Below are positions 1 through 6,937 of a stretch of 18,311 nucleotides of DNA, one piece after another. The stretch is from NCBI GenBank assembly GCA_037190175.1, contig JBBCJM010000072.1, forward strand, positions 1-18,311, read 5' to 3'. The notes below the pieces were generated by a model. The model was not told where the DNA came from. It was given only the letters and a program-made list of their open reading frames with translations, and did not search any database. Source of the stretch: JBBCJM01 sp037190175. Its GTDB lineage: Bacteria; Pseudomonadota; Alphaproteobacteria; Rhodobacterales; Rhodobacteraceae. A program made the position numbers and the translations under genes. Within the stretch, counting starts at the first letter, position 1. Every line of letters begins with the position of its first letter.

Positions 1-278
1 CAGACCGGCCGCGCGGCCGTGAGCGCGGGGCGCTCGGCGCGCAGGATCGGGTCGCCCCCGGCGTCGGGGGCCGCCGAGACCAGCACATGCGTGGCCCGGG
101 CCAGCAGCGGCGCCAGCGGCTGGCCGGGCCAGACCGCGCCCTCCACCCCCTCGGCGGCCAGGTCGGGCAGCCGCGCCTCGTGCCGGGTGGTGCCGATCAC
201 CCGCCAGCCCTCGCGGATCAGCCGCCGGGCCAGCGCCGCGGCGCTGTAGCCGTGGCCGAGGGTCAGCAGCGTGTTCAT
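1..278 (-). CDS. NAD(P)-binding epimerase/SDR-like protein (3' end cut by window edge)
   Basis: Only the first 92 or so codons are inside the window; the C-terminus lies beyond position 1. The protein opens with MNTLLTLGHGYSAAALARRL, a short beta strand followed by a glycine-rich GxGYxA turn and a helix, the usual dinucleotide-binding start of atypical/extended SDR proteins related to NAD-dependent epimerases (YeeZ-like group). Residues around GTTRHEARL follow beta strand 2, and HVLVSAAPD resembles the beta-4 strand of the Rossmann fold. The ATG at 278 overlaps the TGA of the upstream methyltransferase as ATGA, so the two are probably translated together. The substrate cannot be inferred; the catalytic Tyr/Lys region is outside the window. 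Confidence 0.75.
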   Translation of the reverse strand, partial: MNTLLTLGHGYSAAALARRLIREGWRVIGTTRHEARLPDLAAEGVEGAVWPGQPLAPLLARATHVLVSAAPDAGGDPILRAERPALTAARPV

Positions 279-892
279 CCCCGCTGGAACACGCAGGCCA
301 GCGAGGGCACCGTGGCCGGGTCGCCGGGCATGGAGATATAGGGTTCGGTCACCTCGACCAGCCGGCCCGCGGCCCCGCGCAGCGCCGCCTCGAAGCCCTC
401 CTGCCACAGCGGCAGCTTCACCGTCAGCACCAGCACGCCGCCGTGCCGGGTGATGCGGATGAGTTCCGGCAGCCCCTCCGGCCCGACATGGCCGGTGGTG
501 AAGACGCCGGTGGAGATCACCCCGGCGAAATGCCCGTCGGCCCAGGGCAGCGGGGTGCCCAGGGCGGCGCGGGTGAAGCCGGCATAGACCCCCTTGGCCC
601 GCGCCCGGGCCAGCATCCCTTCCGAGATGTCCAGCCCCTCCACCCGCGGCCAGCCCAGCAGGCCCAGCCATTCGCCGGCCAGCCCGGTGCCGCAGCCCGC
701 GTCCAGCACCGGCGCCGCGCCGCGTTCCAGATGCCGGGCCAGCAGCGCCACGCCGATGGCCGGGTGGCGATAGCCGGCGCGGCGCATCTCGTCCTCGTAG
801 CTGTCGGCCCAGGCGTCGTATCCCGCCGCCACCTCGTCGGTGGAACGCGCGGCATAGACCGCCCCCAGATGCCCGTCGTGTTCGCCCGCCAT
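275..892 (-). CDS. Class I SAM-dependent methyltransferase
   Basis: A 205-residue protein with a Rossmann-type methyltransferase core. The N-terminal YDAWADSYEDEM segment (about 25-36) is typical of small class I methyltransferases, resembling the METTL27-like group. Motif I, VLDAGCGTG, is at 62-70, and the acidic residue after beta 2 lies in EGLDISEGML (85-94). The post-I region with GVISTGVFTTGHVGP follows at 124-138. I chose the ATG at 892 because it has a strong purine-rich RBS (AAGGGGAAGG) just upstream; the open frame runs on to 1957 but crosses the opposite-strand phosphotransferase gene and lacks conserved sequence there. The gene diverges from the phosphotransferase and is coupled by a 4-bp overlap to the epimerase-like gene downstream. 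The methyl acceptor is unknown. Confidence 0.88.
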   Translation of the reverse strand: MAGEHDGHLGAVYAARSTDEVAAGYDAWADSYEDEMRRAGYRHPAIGVALLARHLERGAAPVLDAGCGTGLAGEWLGLLGWPRVEGLDISEGMLARARAKGVYAGFTRAALGTPLPWADGHFAGVISTGVFTTGHVGPEGLPELIRITRHGGVLVLTVKLPLWQEGFEAALRGAAGRLVEVTEPYISMPGDPATVPSLACVFQRG

Positions 893-973
893 GCGCCTTC
901 CCCTTGCCCTCGGCCGTGTCGCCGGGGAACATAGGGGCCTTCGCTGCAATGCGGAACCGCTTTCGGAGGGGAA

Positions 974-1870
974 ATGCCACAGAACGACCAGGCCCTGACC
1001 GCCGCCATCGCGGCGCTTCCCATGCTGGACCGGGCGGCGGCGCCCGAGCGGCTGGGGGGCCTGACCAACCGGGTCTACCGGGTGGGGGATGCCGTGCTGC
1101 GCCTGCCCGGCAAGGGGACCGAAGCCTATATCGACCGGCAGGCCGAGGCGGTGGCGGCCCGGGCGGCGGCGGCGGCCGGGGTCTCTCCGCAGGTGCTGCA
1201 CGTGGAACCCGCCACCGGGATCATGGTCACCCGGCTGATCCCCGAGGCCGTCACCATGACGCCCGAGGGCTTTGCCGCCCGCCCGGGGGCGCCGGCGCGG
1301 GCGGGGCAGGTCTTCGCGCGGCTGCACGGCTCGGGCGCGCGGTTCCCCACCCGATTCGAGCTGTTCGCGATGATCGACGACTACCTGCGCCTGCTGGCCC
1401 CCCGCGACGTGAGCCTGCCCGAGGGCTATCACGACGTGCTGGGAGAGGCGCAGGCGGTGCGCGCCGCGCTGTCGCGCCGGGATCTGCCGCTGGCCCCCTG
1501 CCACTGCGACCCCCTGTGCGAGAACTTCCTGGATACCGGGGAGCGGATGTGGGTGGTGGACTGGGAGTACTCGGGCATGAACGATCCGATGTGGGATCTG
1601 GGCGACCTCTCGGTCGAGGCCGCCTTTTCCGAGGCGCAGGAGGAGGAGATGCTGGCCGCCTATTTCGGGCAGGAGCCGCAGCCGGGCGACCGCGGCCGGA
1701 TGGTGGCCTACAAGGCGATGTGCGATCTGTTGTGGACGCTCTGGGGCCTGATCCAGTTTTCCGACGGCAACCCGGCCGACGATTTCCGCGCCTATGCCGA
1801 CACCCGCTTTGCCCGCTGCCGCGCGCTGATGGGGCAGGCGGAGTTCGCCCGCCATCTGGCCGCCATCTAG
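974..1870 (+). CDS. Choline/ethanolamine kinase-like phosphotransferase (APH fold)
   Basis: A 298-residue protein of the aminoglycoside phosphotransferase/choline kinase fold. The N-lobe shows GGLTNRVYRVGDAVLRLPGKGTE (pieces between 28 and 50), characteristic of LicA-type choline kinases: an LTN turn followed by the RxPGxGTE strand. The catalytic loop HCDPLCENF (177-185) supplies the expected Asp179 and Asn184, and the metal-binding Asp196 lies in VVDWEYSG. The brace motif DPMWDLGDL follows at 204-212. Such enzymes phosphorylate choline, ethanolamine or similar small alcohols with ATP in the cytoplasm; the true substrate cannot be fixed from sequence, and thiamine kinase-like activity is an alternative. 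The ATG at 974 has a good GGAGGGGAA RBS. The gene runs 10 bp ahead of the thioredoxin-like gene, suggesting one transcript. Confidence 0.85.
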   Translation: MPQNDQALTAAIAALPMLDRAAAPERLGGLTNRVYRVGDAVLRLPGKGTEAYIDRQAEAVAARAAAAAGVSPQVLHVEPATGIMVTRLIPEAVTMTPEGFAARPGAPARAGQVFARLHGSGARFPTRFELFAMIDDYLRLLAPRDVSLPEGYHDVLGEAQAVRAALSRRDLPLAPCHCDPLCENFLDTGERMWVVDWEYSGMNDPMWDLGDLSVEAAFSEAQEEEMLAAYFGQEPQPGDRGRMVAYKAMCDLLWTLWGLIQFSDGNPADDFRAYADTRFARCRALMGQAEFARHLAAI

Positions 1871-1880
1871 GGAGAGAGCC

Positions 1881-2432
1881 ATGCCCACCGCCGCCCCGCC
1901 CGCAGACCTGGGCCGGAAGGCCCCTGCCTTCCGCCTGCCCGCCACCGACGGGAACACCTATGCCCTGGCCGACATCGCCCGGCCCGCCGGCACGCTGGTC
2001 ATGTTCATCTGCAACCATTGCCCCTACGTGCTTTCCGTCCTGCCGCGGCTGGTGGCGGATGCGCGGGAGCTGATGGGGAAGGGCATCGGCGTGGCGGCGA
2101 TCTGCTCCAACGACGCCGTGGCCTATCCGCAGGACGGGTTCGACAAGATGGCCGAGCTGGCGCGCGACCATGCCTTTCCCTTCCCCTACCTGCACGACCA
2201 GACGCAGGAGGTCGCCCGCGCCTGGGGTGCGGCCTGCACCCCGGATTTCTTTGGCCTGAACGGGGCGGGGGAGTTGCAGTACCGCGGCAGGCTCGACGCC
2301 GCCGGGCGCGCCGAACGCCCCGCGGACATGCGCCGCGATCTGGTGGAGGCGATGCTGACGATCGCCCGGACCGGCCGGGGGCCGCAGGATCAGGTGCCCT
2401 CGATGGGCTGCTCGATCAAGTGGGCCTCATAG
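1881..2432 (+). CDS. Thioredoxin-fold (AhpC/TSA-type redoxin) protein with CNHC motif
   Basis: A 183-residue cytoplasmic thioredoxin-fold protein; no signal peptide is visible. The APAFRLPATDG entry (14-24) is the redoxin/AhpC-TSA start. The strand MFICNHCPYV (41-50) carries a CxxC-type pair, Cys44 and Cys47, in place of the CGPC of thioredoxin. The cis-proline loop is ACTPDFF (118-124), and the C-terminus ends with PSMGCSIKW, which I recognise as a conserved tail of this redoxin family. It is probably a thiol oxidoreductase or peroxiredoxin-like protein; the partner is unknown. It follows the kinase-like gene by 10 bp, with GGAGAG as the RBS for the ATG at 1881. Its last six bases overlap the convergent azlD gene. 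Confidence 0.85.
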   Translation: MPTAAPPADLGRKAPAFRLPATDGNTYALADIARPAGTLVMFICNHCPYVLSVLPRLVADARELMGKGIGVAAICSNDAVAYPQDGFDKMAELARDHAFPFPYLHDQTQEVARAWGAACTPDFFGLNGAGELQYRGRLDAAGRAERPADMRRDLVEAMLTIARTGRGPQDQVPSMGCSIKWAS

Positions 2433-2747
2433 CCCCAGCCAGTGCAGGGCCCAAAGCCCGCCCATCCCCGCCACCAGCGCCGCCACCACGCCGAAGCGGA
2501 ACCCGGCCGCCAGCGCCAGCCCGGCGGCGAGGATCCGCGCGCCGTCGATGCCCGGGGCGCCGCCCGGCCACAGGATCATCGGGGTGACCAGCGCGGGGAA
2601 CACCGCCACGCCGACATAGCGCAGGTGCCGCATCGCCCATTCGGGCAGCCCCCGCTCGCCCAGGAAGCCCAGGAAGGAATAGCGGATCAGGAAGGTGCCG
2701 ATCCCCAGGAGGATCGTGACGGTCCAGAAGGTGGCGCTGTCGATCAT
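2427..2747 (-). CDS. azlD: AzlD-type branched-chain amino acid transport subunit
   Basis: A 106-residue hydrophobic protein with about four predicted membrane helices, the size and layout of AzlD (small subunit of the AzlCD branched-chain amino acid exporter, LIV-E family; BrnE in Corynebacterium). The early motif GIGTFLIRYSFLGFLG (15-30), the central RHLRYVGVAVFPALVTPMI segment and the glycine/alanine-rich last two helices are typical. The ATG at 2747 overlaps the azlC stop codon as ATGA, indicating translational coupling; a longer frame upstream to 2948 lies inside azlC and is not used. The 3' end overlaps the convergent redoxin gene by 6 bp. Confidence 0.9.
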   Translation of the reverse strand: MIDSATFWTVTILLGIGTFLIRYSFLGFLGERGLPEWAMRHLRYVGVAVFPALVTPMILWPGGAPGIDGARILAAGLALAAGFRFGVVAALVAGMGGLWALHWLGL

Positions 2748-3478
2748 TCCCCGGCCCCTTCTTCCGCCCGCCGGCGGGCCAGCATCCGCTCGGTCTGCGC
2801 GCCGGCCACCATCGCCGCCCCGGAGGCCAGCAGCAGGCCGAGGTTCCACGGCACCCCGGCGAAGGCGATGGCCGCCGCCACGCTGACCCCCGCCGCCACC
2901 AGGTTGGGCAGCCCCCGCAGCATCGGCGCCAGCAGCGCCAGAAAGCACACCGGCACCGCGAAATCGGGCGAGAGGCTGGCGGGAATCGCCCGGCCCATCA
3001 CCGCCCCCAGCAGGCTGAACACATACCAGGGCGCGCAGATCGCCACCGCGGTGCCGAAGTAATAGGTCACCCGCTCGGCCAGCGGCATCCGCGGCTCGCG
3101 GTCATAGGTCTGGGCCGACTGGGCATAGACCTGATCCACCATCACATAGGCCATCAGCAGCCGCTGCTTCACGCTGGCCTGCCCCAGCCAGGTCACCAGC
3201 GCCGCGGAATACATCGCCATCCGCAGGTTCACCGCCATGGCCGCGATCACCACCACCAGGATCGGCGCGCCCTCGCCCATCAGCCCCAGCGCGGTGAACT
3301 GCGAGCCGCCGGCGATCACGATCACCGACATGCTCATGATCTCCAGCAGGTCCAGCCCCGCGTCGCGGGCGACCACGCCGAACAGCAGGGCGAAGGGCGC
3401 GACCACCGCCACGAAGGGAAGGCCGTCGCGCAGCCCGCGCCAGAAGGCGCGGCGGGGAGAGGAGGGGATGGGGGTCAT
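2744..3478 (-). CDS. azlC: AzlC family branched-chain amino acid exporter, large subunit
   Basis: A 244-residue polytopic inner-membrane protein. The family signatures are visible: FRxGLRDGLPF-like N-terminus (FWRGLRDGLPF, 12-22), AGGSQF at 56-61 and NLRMAMYSA at 84-92, followed by further helices and a basic tail (MLARRRAEE). AzlC with AzlD forms an exporter of leucine, isoleucine, valine or related compounds; which one is exported here is not visible. The RBS ahead of the ATG at 3478 is weak. It is the first gene of a two-gene operon with azlD. The transcript diverges from the SDR gene that starts at 3581. Confidence 0.92.
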   Translation of the reverse strand: MTPIPSSPRRAFWRGLRDGLPFVAVVAPFALLFGVVARDAGLDLLEIMSMSVIVIAGGSQFTALGLMGEGAPILVVVIAAMAVNLRMAMYSAALVTWLGQASVKQRLLMAYVMVDQVYAQSAQTYDREPRMPLAERVTYYFGTAVAICAPWYVFSLLGAVMGRAIPASLSPDFAVPVCFLALLAPMLRGLPNLVAAGVSVAAAIAFAGVPWNLGLLLASGAAMVAGAQTERMLARRRAEEGAGE

Positions 3479-3580
3479 GGGCCGACTGCTGTTGCCCCGG
3501 CGGCCGGGCCGGGCGATGGTGACGCGCGACCCTATCCGGCCCGCGCGGCGGCCTCAAGCGGGGTCGGCGGGGGAGGGACG

Positions 3581-4318
3581 ATGGCGAGGATCGCGGCGGT
3601 CACCGGGGCGGGCAGCGGCATCGGCCGCGCCGCGGCGCGGGCATTGCTGGAGGCCGGCTGGCAGGTGGCGCTGCTGGGCCGGCGGGCGGCCATGCTGGAG
3701 GAAACCGCAGGCGATGCGCCCGGCGCGCTCTGCCTGCCCTGCGACGTGTCGCAGCCCGATCGGGTGGAGGCCGCCTTCGCCGCCATCGAAGCGCGGTGGA
3801 GCCGGCTGGACCTCTTGTTCAACAACGCCGGCGGCGGGCTGGGCTCGCGCCTGATCGACGAGGTGTCGTGGGAGGACTGGCGCGCGGTGATGGGGGTGAA
3901 CCTGGACGGGATGTTCCTCTGCGCCCGCGCGGCCTTCGCCCTGATGCGGCGGCAGGACCCGCGGGGCGGGCGGATCGTCAACAACGGCTCGATCTCGGCC
4001 CATGCGCCGCGGCCGGGGGCGCTGGCCTATACGGTGTCGAAACACGGGGTGACCGGGCTCACGAGACAGCTGAGCCTCGACGGCCGCCCCTTCGACATCG
4101 CCTGCGGCCAGATCGACATCGGCAATGCGGCGACCGCGCTCGCCTCCGCCATGGCCGCCGGCGTGCCGCAGGCCGACGGTTCGATCCGCCCCGAGCCGGT
4201 GATGGACGTGGAGATCGTGGCGCGCTCGCTGCTCTACATGGCCGGGCTGCCCCTGGAGGCCAATGCGCAGTTCCTGACCGTGATGGCGACCAGGATGCCC
4301 TTCGTGGGGCGGGGATAG
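3581..4318 (+). CDS. Classical SDR family oxidoreductase
   Basis: A 245-residue NAD(P)-dependent short-chain dehydrogenase/reductase. The cofactor motif TGAGSGIG is at 8-15, NNAGG at 81-85, the structural Asn at 108 (GVNLDGMF), and the catalytic Ser137, Tyr150 and Lys154 in the usual spacing (NGSIS, then YTVSK). GRR after beta 2 (33-35) suggests a preference for NADP(H), because the acidic residue typical of NAD enzymes is missing. All key residues are present, so the enzyme should be active; the substrate is unknown. The start at 3581 has a GGGAGGG RBS. The gene ends 13 bp from the convergent MarR gene, which could hint at a shared role in aromatic or keto-acid metabolism, but that is speculation. 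Confidence 0.9.
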   Translation: MARIAAVTGAGSGIGRAAARALLEAGWQVALLGRRAAMLEETAGDAPGALCLPCDVSQPDRVEAAFAAIEARWSRLDLLFNNAGGGLGSRLIDEVSWEDWRAVMGVNLDGMFLCARAAFALMRRQDPRGGRIVNNGSISAHAPRPGALAYTVSKHGVTGLTRQLSLDGRPFDIACGQIDIGNAATALASAMAAGVPQADGSIRPEPVMDVEIVARSLLYMAGLPLEANAQFLTVMATRMPFVGRG

Positions 4319-4331
4319 CGCCCGCCCCGCC

Positions 4332-4757
4332 TCAGGCCCCCGCGGCGAGCCGGCGCAGCAGCCGTTCCAGCACCGCCGCCTCCGCCCCCAGCGCCGCCCG
4401 CAGCGCCGCGTCATGCTCCAGCGCCCGCTGCCCCAGCCGGCGGAACAGCGCCCGCCCGGCCCCGGTCAGCGACAGCAGTTCCGCCCGGCGGTCCTCCGGC
4501 GCGGGGTCGCGGCGCAGGAGGCCGGCCGCCTCCAGCGCCGCCACAGCGCGGCTGACCTTGGTCTTCTCGACATGCGAGCGGCGGCAGATGTCGCGCGCGG
4601 TCAGCGCGCCGAAACGGCCCAGATGCGCCAGCACCCGCCACTGGGTGCGGGTGAGCCCGGCCTCCGCCCGGTAGACCGCCGCGAACGAGCGGCTGGCGGC
4701 CTCGGCCGCCTGGTTCAGCAGATAGGGCAGGAAGCCCTCCAGATCGAAGTCGTCCAT
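4332..4757 (-). CDS. MarR-family transcriptional regulator, divergent from hmgA
   Basis: A 141-residue winged-helix protein. Residues 36-100 read as the MarR core: LTRTQWRVLAHLGRFG, then the recognition helix region ARDICRRSHVEKTKVSRAV (pieces between 54 and 72), then the wing with DPAPEDRRAELLSLT (84-98), the conserved DxRxxxLxLT signature. Helices at both ends form the dimer interface. I prefer the ATG at 4757, preceded by AAGGGCGG, over the ATG at 4769 (four residues longer, no RBS) or a TTG inside the operator. The gene diverges from hmgA and an inverted repeat lies between them, so it probably represses hmgA, and perhaps itself, until homogentisate or a related aromatic ligand binds. The ligand is inference. 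Confidence 0.9.
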   Translation of the reverse strand: MDDFDLEGFLPYLLNQAAEAASRSFAAVYRAEAGLTRTQWRVLAHLGRFGALTARDICRRSHVEKTKVSRAVAALEAAGLLRRDPAPEDRRAELLSLTGAGRALFRRLGQRALEHDAALRAALGAEAAVLERLLRRLAAGA

Positions 4758-4772
4758 GCCGCCCTTCATGGC

Positions 4773-4801
4773 TTGACATGGTTGCAAATGCAACCAATAA
4801 C
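4773..4801 (+). promoter_or_regulatory. Probable hmgA promoter (TTGACA, 17-bp spacer, AATAAC)
   Basis: A perfect sigma-70-type -35 box TTGACA (4773-4778) is followed by exactly 17 bp and then AATAAC (4796-4801), which matches the -10 consensus at four of six positions. The box lies 25-50 bp ahead of the hmgA start codon at 4826. The spacer is almost exactly the inverted repeat described separately. In such GC-rich DNA a perfect TTGACA is notable. Confidence 0.6.
4779..4796. promoter_or_regulatory. MarR-type operator palindrome between regulator and hmgA
   Basis: TGGTTGC-AAAT-GCAACCA: two 7-bp perfect arms around a 4-bp centre. The size and symmetry fit a MarR dimer site, and it sits in the 17-bp spacer between the -35 and -10 boxes of the probable hmgA promoter, where bound repressor would exclude RNA polymerase. 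It is also 22 bp upstream of the regulator's own start, which suits autoregulation. Binding by this MarR protein is inferred from position and symmetry. Confidence 0.7.
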
Positions 4802-4825
4802 CCGGGGCAGCAAAGGGAGGTGCCG

Positions 4826-6187
4826 ATGACCCGCCACGCGCTGCCCGAGGGGATGGTCCGCTCGCCCCAGACCACCGGCCCGCACGAGGGCTACATGCCC
4901 GGCTTCGGCAACGACTTCGAGACCGAGGCGCTGCCGGGCGCGCTGCCGCAGGGGATGAACTCGCCCCAGAAATGCAACTACGGGCTTTATGGCGAGCAGC
5001 TCAGCGGCACCGCCTTCACCGCCCCCGGGCACCAGAACGAACGCACCTGGTGCTACCGCATCCGCCCTTCGGTCAAGCACACCCACCGCTTCCGCCGCAT
5101 CGGGGTGCCGCTGTGGCGCTCCGCCCCCTGCATCGACCCCGCGGTCACCAGCCTGGGCCAGTACCGCTGGGATCCGGTGCCGGTGCCGGACGCGCCGCTG
5201 GACTGGATCACCGGGATGCGGACGATGACCACCGCGGGCGACGTGAACACCCAGACCGGGATGGCCAGCCACATCTACCTCGTCACCCGCTCCATGCGGG
5301 ACGAGTATTTCTTCTCGGCCGACGGCGAGTTGCTGGTGGTGCCGCAGGAGGGGCGGCTTCGGTTCTGCACCGAGCTGGGGGTGATCGACCTGGAGCCGCG
5401 CGAGATCGCGCTGATCCCGCGCGGCCTCGTCTACCGGGTCGAGGTGCTGGAAGGCCCCGCCCGCGGCTTCGTCTGCGAGAACTACGGGCAGAAGTTCCAG
5501 CTTCCGGGGCGCGGCCCCATCGGCGCCAACTGCATGGCCAACCGCCGCGACTTCAAGACCCCGGTGGCGGCCTTCGAGGATCGCGAAACCCCTTCCACCG
5601 TCACGGTGAAATGGTGCGGGCAGTTCCATGCGACCGAGATCGGGCATAGCCCGCTGGACGTGGTGGCCTGGCACGGCAACTATGCGCCCTGCAAATACGA
5701 CCTGCGCACCTATTGCCCGGTCGGCGCGATCCTCTTCGACCACCCCGACCCGTCGATCTTCACCGTGCTGACCGCGCCCTCGGGCATCGAGGGCACCGCC
5801 AACATCGACTTCGTGCTGTTCCGCGACCGCTGGTCGGTGGCCGAGGGCACCTTCCGGCCGCCGTGGTATCACAAGAACGTGATGTCCGAGCTGATGGGCA
5901 ACATCCATGGTGTCTACGACGCCAAGCCGAAGGGCTTCGTTCCCGGCGGCATGTCCCTGCACAACTGCATGTTGCCGCACGGGCCGGACAAGCAGGCGTT
6001 CGAGGGGGCGTCGAACGCCGAGCTGCGCCCCGAGAAGCTGGAGGACACCATGAGCTTCATGTTCGAGACCCGCTTTCCCCAGCACCTGACCCCCTGGGCC
6101 GCCACCGCCGGGCACATGCAGGAGGACTACATCGACTGCTGGGGCTCGCTGGAGAAGAAGTTCGACGGCACGCCGGGGGTGAAGTGA
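4826..6187 (+). CDS. hmgA: Homogentisate 1,2-dioxygenase
   Basis: A 453-residue non-haem iron(II) dioxygenase that opens the ring of homogentisate to maleylacetoacetate in tyrosine/phenylalanine breakdown, in the cytoplasm. The N-terminal YMPGFGNDFETEALPGALP (23-41) and LYGEQLSGTAFTAP (54-67) are hallmark HGD segments. The iron ligands align with the human enzyme (H335, E341, H371) as His349, Glu355 and His385, with the same 6- and 36-residue spacings (RPPWYHK, MSELMG, MLPHGPD). Length agrees with the family. I chose the ATG at 4826 because AAGGGAGG stands 5 bp before it; the frame opens at 4778, but that ATG overlaps the promoter. The usual partner genes for fumarylacetoacetase and maleylacetoacetate isomerase are not adjacent. 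Control by the divergent MarR protein is likely. Confidence 0.97.
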   Translation: MTRHALPEGMVRSPQTTGPHEGYMPGFGNDFETEALPGALPQGMNSPQKCNYGLYGEQLSGTAFTAPGHQNERTWCYRIRPSVKHTHRFRRIGVPLWRSAPCIDPAVTSLGQYRWDPVPVPDAPLDWITGMRTMTTAGDVNTQTGMASHIYLVTRSMRDEYFFSADGELLVVPQEGRLRFCTELGVIDLEPREIALIPRGLVYRVEVLEGPARGFVCENYGQKFQLPGRGPIGANCMANRRDFKTPVAAFEDRETPSTVTVKWCGQFHATEIGHSPLDVVAWHGNYAPCKYDLRTYCPVGAILFDHPDPSIFTVLTAPSGIEGTANIDFVLFRDRWSVAEGTFRPPWYHKNVMSELMGNIHGVYDAKPKGFVPGGMSLHNCMLPHGPDKQAFEGASNAELRPEKLEDTMSFMFETRFPQHLTPWAATAGHMQEDYIDCWGSLEKKFDGTPGVK

Positions 6188-6579
6188 TGCGGTTCGTGGC
6201 TCTGGCTCTGGCGCTGACGGGCACGCCCGCGGCCGCCTGCGCCGTGTGGGTGGATTTCGCGGTCGAGGACATCGCCGGTGCCCCTGTGGTGGTGCGCGCC
6301 ACGGTGCAGGACTATGCCACCGACCGGCAGGGCGGGCTCATGGACCTGGCGGTGACCGAGGTGCTGAAGGGCGAGGCGCCGGGGCAGCTGGTCGCGCTCT
6401 GGCCCTTCGGCATGTCCGGCACGCCCCCCGACCGCTGGAACCGCCCGCCCGAGATCATCGCCGCGCTGACCCCGGAGGGCGGCGGCTTCCTGCTGGTCGT
6501 GCCCATCTGCAGCGAGGCGCATCTGGTCGCCGACACCGAGGAAAACCGCGCCCGGCTGGCGGCGGCGCTGGGGCGGTAG
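6187..6579 (+). CDS. Small secreted protein of unknown function, coupled to hmgA
   Basis: A 130-residue protein whose first 17 residues (MRFVALALALTGTPAAA) form a short signal peptide; cleavage before Cys18 is likely. The site lacks the Leu/Val/Ile expected at -3 of a lipobox, so export as a soluble periplasmic protein is as likely as lipidation. A second cysteine, Cys108 in VVPICSEAH, could pair with Cys18 in a disulfide. The strand pattern VVVRATVQDY, then LAVTEVLKGEAPGQLVALWP, faintly recalls small NTR/TIMP-like beta-barrel domains, where an N-terminal Cys, a 'V..VLKG' strand and a later Cys recur; this is a weak resemblance only. The start codon shares one base with the hmgA stop (TGATG), so it is translated with hmgA. 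Confidence 0.75.
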   Translation: MRFVALALALTGTPAAACAVWVDFAVEDIAGAPVVVRATVQDYATDRQGGLMDLAVTEVLKGEAPGQLVALWPFGMSGTPPDRWNRPPEIIAALTPEGGGFLLVVPICSEAHLVADTEENRARLAAALGR

Positions 6580-6615
6580 CATCCGTTCATCTTTCAGAAA
6601 CCGTCTGCGGGCTAC

Positions 6616-6644
6616 TTGGTGCATGGGGCCTGAGCGCGTATATC
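6616..6644 (+). promoter_or_regulatory. Possible mazEF promoter
   Basis: TTGGTG (6616-6621), a 17-bp spacer and TATATC (6639-6644) form a modest sigma-70-like promoter about 55 bp ahead of the mazE start. The -10 region lies in an AT-richer patch with short inverted arms GCGTA (6636-6640) and TACGC (6654-6658), which might be where a MazE-type antitoxin binds. Each match is weak by itself. Confidence 0.35.
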
Positions 6645-6697
6645 CTTCGTATCTACGCCCCCCGACTCGCGGATGCGGCGCAGACATGGAGGGCTCG

Positions 6698-6937
6698 ATG
6701 CAACTGCACATCGCCAAATGGGGCAACTCGCTGGCGCTCCGGCTGCCGCGGCACCTGGCGCAGCAGGCCAATCTGACCGAGGGCACCGCCGTGACGGTCG
6801 AGGCCCGGGATGGCGCGATCGTGCTGACCCCGGTCCGCAAGCGGTTCAAGCTGTCCGAACTTCTGGCGGACATGCCTGAAAAAGCCGCGACCGCCGAGGT
6901 CGACTGGGGCAGGCCCGAAGGGGACGAGCCTTGGTGA
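6698..6937 (+). CDS. mazE: MazE-like antitoxin (AbrB-type DNA-binding domain)
   Basis: A 79-residue protein beginning MQLHIAKWGNSLALRLPRHL, the standard swapped-hairpin AbrB/MazE fold with the KWGNS motif at 7-11 and LRLP at 14-17. The second half (FKLSELLADMPEKAATAEVDWGRPEG) is the acidic, flexible tail with which MazE proteins block the toxin. I chose the ATG at 6698, preceded by GGAGGG at 6688-6693, over the in-frame ATGs at 6686 and 6623. The stop codon overlaps the start of the toxin gene. It should neutralise the toxin and repress the operon. The length agrees with E. coli MazE (82 residues). Confidence 0.9.
   Translation: MQLHIAKWGNSLALRLPRHLAQQANLTEGTAVTVEARDGAIVLTPVRKRFKLSELLADMPEKAATAEVDWGRPEGDEPW

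Noticed and set aside
893..1957. N-terminal extension of the methyltransferase frame to 560 codons
   Set aside because: The extension is antisense to the phosphotransferase gene, has Arg/His/Gly-rich shadow composition, and the ATG at 892 has a good RBS.
4778..4825. Earlier ATG for hmgA (16 residues longer)
   Set aside because: That ATG overlaps the -35 box and operator and lacks an RBS; the ATG at 4826 follows AAGGGAGG.
4766..6115. 449-codon open frame on the minus strand opposite hmgA
   Set aside because: hmgA is certain from its iron ligands; the antisense frame has no family resemblance and starts or ends without RBS or overlap logic.
6623..6697. 25-residue N-terminal extension of the antitoxin
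   Set aside because: The segment overlaps the probable -10 region and has no antitoxin-like sequence; the ATG at 6698 has GGAGGG upstream.
6931..6933. TTG start for mazF
   Set aside because: The GTG one codon later gives the standard GTGA overlap with mazE and the same N-terminal length as E. coli MazF.
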